Source of the DNA: Citricoccus sp. WCRC_4
GTDB taxonomy: Bacteria; Actinomycetota; Actinomycetes; Actinomycetales; Micrococcaceae
Direction: 5' to 3'
Assembly: GCA_026645375.1 (NCBI GenBank)
Contig: JAPFFX010000284.1
Span: forward strand, 1 to 8,501
Length of the DNA stretch: 8,501 bases
The notes under the pieces were generated by a model, which worked only from the letters and a program-made list of their open reading frames with translations, was not told the DNA's origin and made no database searches. Made by a program: the position numbers and the translations under genes. Positions 6,856 to 8,501 of the stretch are shown piece after piece (position 1 is the stretch's first letter; every line of letters begins with the position of its first letter).

Positions 6856-6863
6856 TGTATACG
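6856..6863. promoter_or_regulatory. Candidate GntR operator O1 (TGTATACG)
   Basis: This is a GTATAC-centred palindrome (6857-6862) in otherwise very GC-rich DNA, just upstream of the putative prpE -35 box. It shares the TGTATAC core with the longer palindrome at 6918-6927. FCD-type GntR regulators commonly bind short palindromes of the form TGTnnnACA or closely related ones, so it is probably a site of the adjacent regulator. Confidence 0.5.
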
Positions 6864-6896
6864 CTTGCTTCGCGATTCGGCAGGAATGTGGGCCGA

Positions 6897-6926
6897 TTCG
6901 CCCGCTGTCGGCGATCTGTGTATACA
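6897..6926 (+). promoter_or_regulatory. Candidate promoter of the gntR-prpD operon
   Basis: TATACA (6921-6926) is a good -10 candidate (four of six consensus bases) and ends 8 nt before the GTG start at 6935. A weak TTCGCC (6897-6902) stands 18 bp upstream as -35. The gene has no Shine-Dalgarno, so a leaderless transcript is plausible. The -10 box lies inside the palindrome GTGTATACAC, so a bound repressor would block it directly. Confidence 0.45.
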
Positions 6927-6927
6927 C
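6918..6927. promoter_or_regulatory. Candidate GntR operator O2 (GTGTATACAC)
   Basis: This perfect 10-bp palindrome overlaps the likely -10 box of the regulator gene and ends 7 bp before its GTG start. Its centre is 63 bp from the centre of the GTATAC palindrome at 6857-6862, close to six helical turns. It is probably the autoregulatory site of the GntR protein encoded directly downstream. Confidence 0.6.
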
Positions 6928-6934
6928 TGGTGCC

Positions 6935-7651
6935 GTGCGAGCCAGTGAACGTGCGTACCGGTCCCTGCGGCAGGACATCATCGATGGACACCTGCCGCCC
7001 GGGGCCGTGCTCGGCGAGGTCGAGCAGTCCGAACGCCTCGGGCTCTCCCGAACGCCCCTGCGCGAGGCCATCGGACGGCTGGTGGCGGAGGGGCTGGCAG
7101 AGCCCTCCACTGGACGCGGTGTCGTCGTCACCAAGGTCTCCCTCGCGGAGGCCGGCCTGCTCTTCGACCTCAGGACCGTCCTCGAGGGCCTGGCCGCCCG
7201 CCGCGCTGCCGAGCATGCCGACGCAGCGCTCTTCGGGGACCTGGCCGACCGGTTCGAGGCGGCGACCGAACCGTTGCGGGGCGGTGCCGACCCCACGGAG
7301 TACTACGCCCTCACCGAGGAACTCGATGCCGCCGTCGATGACGCCTGTGCCAACCCCTACCTGGCGCAGCACCTGCGCGGACTGCGGGTGCACCTGACGC
7401 GCCTGCGCCGGTTCTCCCGCAAGGACCCCGCGCGGCTGGCCGCGTCCGCGACGGAACACGCCGCGATCGCCCACGCCCTGGCCGCGCGGAACCCGGAGCT
7501 GGCCGCGGCCACCACCACCATGCACCTCCAGCACGCACTGGCCCACCTGCAGTCACACCAGGAGACCGCCGGGACGGCGCCCACGGACCCCCGATCCGGC
7601 ACCCGCCCGGGACACGAGACCCAACACGACCATGACACCGTCACGACCTGA
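6935..7651 (+). CDS. GntR-family regulator with FCD domain, likely controls the prp genes
   Basis: This 238-residue cytoplasmic DNA-binding protein has an N-terminal GntR winged helix (about 5-68) with the signature AYRSLRQDIIDGHLPPG (7-23) and the recognition region SERLGLSRTPLREAIGRLVAEGL (32-54). An all-helical FCD ligand domain follows (about 75-205), with the typical NPYLAQHL, EHAAIAHALAARN and MHLQHA stretches. His175 and His197 match conserved FCD metal ligands. At the usual D-x-x-x-H pair I read T127...D131, so two ligands seem changed. A hydrophilic His-containing tail (about 211-238) extends beyond the family end. GTG 6935 is chosen because the GntR fold starts a few residues later, and the frame upstream, though open, is antisense to prpE. 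It probably represses itself, prpD and prpE through the GTATAC sites, released by a propionate-derived ligand; ligand and sign are inferred. Only 12 bp separate it from prpD. Confidence 0.88.
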   Translation: MRASERAYRSLRQDIIDGHLPPGAVLGEVEQSERLGLSRTPLREAIGRLVAEGLAEPSTGRGVVVTKVSLAEAGLLFDLRTVLEGLAARRAAEHADAALFGDLADRFEAATEPLRGGADPTEYYALTEELDAAVDDACANPYLAQHLRGLRVHLTRLRRFSRKDPARLAASATEHAAIAHALAARNPELAAATTTMHLQHALAHLQSHQETAGTAPTDPRSGTRPGHETQHDHDTVTT

Positions 7652-7655
7652 GGAG
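7651..7655 (+). promoter_or_regulatory. Ribosome binding site of prpD
   Basis: AGGAG begins at the last base of the gntR stop codon and stands 8 nt before the prpD ATG at 7664. This is tight operon spacing with likely translational coupling. Confidence 0.75.
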
Positions 7656-7663
7656 AGAACCCC

Positions 7664-8501
7664 ATGATCAACCACGACGTCCGCGTCTACCGTTCCGAGG
7701 AGAACCTGGACCGCAAGGACCAGCTGGCCTGGAAGATGGCCGAGGTCGCCACCGACCCGGTCGGCATCGACCCCGAGGTCGAGGAGATGGTCATCAACCG
7801 GATCATCGACAACGCCTCCGTGGCGATCGCCTCCCTGAACCGCGGTCCCATCGTCGCGGCCCGGGCCCAGGCCCTGGCCCACGCACCGTCCACCGGGGGC
7901 ACCGGCGCCTCCGTCTTCGGCATCACCGAGAGGGTCTCCCCCGAGTGGGCGGCCTGGGCCAACGGGGTGGCCGTGCGCGAACTGGACTACCACGACACGT
8001 TCCTGGCCGCCGAGTACTCCCACCCCGGTGACAACATCCCGGCCATCCTGGCCGTGGCCCAGCACCGCGGGTCCACCGGCGCGGACCTGATCCGCGGCAT
8101 CGCCACCGGTTATGAGCTGCAGGTGGACCTCGTCAAGGCGATCTGCCTGCACAAGCACAAGATCGACCATGTCGCCCACCTCGGCCCCTCCGCCGCGGCC
8201 GGCATCGGCACCCTGCTCGGCCTCGACACGGAGACGATCTTCCAGGCCATCGGCCAGGGCCTGCACACCACCACCGCCACCCGGCAGTCCCGCAAGGGCG
8301 AGATCTCCACCTGGAAGGCCCATGCCCCAGCCTTCGCCGCCAAGATGGCCGTGGAGGCGGCCGACCGGGCCATGCGCGGTCAGACCTCTCCCGTGCCGAT
8401 CTACGAGGGCGAGGACGGCGTCATCGCCTGGCTGCTCGACGGCCCGGACGCCCGGTACTCGGTGCCGCTGCCGGCCCCGGGCGAGGCCAAGCGCGCCATC
8501 C
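7664..8501 (+). CDS. prpD: 2-methylcitrate dehydratase (MmgE/PrpD family), 3' end beyond the window
   Basis: The first 279 codons of a PrpD protein are present and run off the window edge; the family is usually about 480-500 residues. PrpD dehydrates 2-methylcitrate to cis-2-methylaconitate in the cytoplasmic 2-methylcitrate cycle, which turns propionyl-CoA and oxaloacetate into succinate and pyruvate. Diagnostic stretches are LAWKMAEVATDP (21-32), the hallmark VRELDYHDTFLAAEYSHPGDNIPAILAVAQ (104-133), GYELQVDLVKAICLHKHKIDHVAH (149-172) and TRQSRKGEISTWKAHAPAFAAKMAVEAADRAM (206-237). These match true PrpD rather than the IDS-epimerase-like members of the superfamily. ATG 7664 follows AGGAG at 8 nt and starts where PrpD proteins start. 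It is the second gene of the gntR operon. prpB and prpC would be expected downstream, outside the window. No frameshift or stop is seen in the part present. Confidence 0.93.
   Translation, partial: MINHDVRVYRSEENLDRKDQLAWKMAEVATDPVGIDPEVEEMVINRIIDNASVAIASLNRGPIVAARAQALAHAPSTGGTGASVFGITERVSPEWAAWANGVAVRELDYHDTFLAAEYSHPGDNIPAILAVAQHRGSTGADLIRGIATGYELQVDLVKAICLHKHKIDHVAHLGPSAAAGIGTLLGLDTETIFQAIGQGLHTTTATRQSRKGEISTWKAHAPAFAAKMAVEAADRAMRGQTSPVPIYEGEDGVIAWLLDGPDARYSVPLPAPGEAKRAI

Noticed and set aside
5207..6934. Upstream extension giving an 814-residue protein fused to the GntR regulator
   Set aside because: The extra 576 codons are antisense to prpE and have no domain. The GntR fold begins right after the GTG at 6935.

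Overview
The window is very GC-rich DNA from what is probably a high-GC Gram-positive actinobacterium. A member of the Micrococcaceae or a close relative would fit. This rests on base composition, G/C at almost every third codon position, GTG starts, apparently leaderless genes and the families present; the sequence does not allow a species call. It holds seven genes, the last cut off by the window edge. I see no mobile element, tRNA, rRNA, CRISPR array or prophage gene.

Region 1 (about 1-4096) is a C4-dicarboxylate module. On the minus strand is a DctA-type dicarboxylate/cation symporter (36-1490). Divergent from it across a 175-bp intergenic region is a two-component pair of the CitA/DcuS and CitB/DcuR type: a membrane sensor kinase (1666-3390) and, overlapping it by 8 bp, its response regulator (3383-4096). 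The arrangement suggests that the pair senses an external carboxylate and controls dctA. The intergenic region holds two dyads that could be operator or leader structures.

Region 2 (about 4082-4805) is a convergent boundary. A 10-bp GC-only stem spans the response regulator stop codon and probably serves as a terminator in both directions. Beyond it, on the minus strand, is a small alpha/beta hydrolase of unknown substrate.

Region 3 (4877-8501) is a propionate (2-methylcitrate cycle) locus. prpE, propionyl-CoA synthetase, is on the minus strand. Divergent from it are a GntR/FCD-type regulator and the first 279 codons of prpD, 2-methylcitrate dehydratase. The 120-bp gap between the prpE ATG and the gntR GTG carries two GTATAC-centred palindromes exactly 63 bp apart, centre to centre. 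One overlaps the likely -10 box of the regulator, and the other lies just upstream of the likely -35 box of prpE. Both divergent genes lack a Shine-Dalgarno sequence and have a -10-like box 6 to 8 nt before the start codon, so both may be leaderless.

Functionally, PrpE activates propionate and PrpD acts in the cycle that converts propionyl-CoA plus oxaloacetate into succinate plus pyruvate. DctA imports succinate, fumarate and malate, so the two modules share the C4-dicarboxylate pool. That link is inference from proximity. I found no clearly undescribed system. The points most worth a second look are the helically phased double operator, the altered FCD metal site of the GntR regulator, a 7-residue gap in DctA and the stem spanning the response regulator stop codon.
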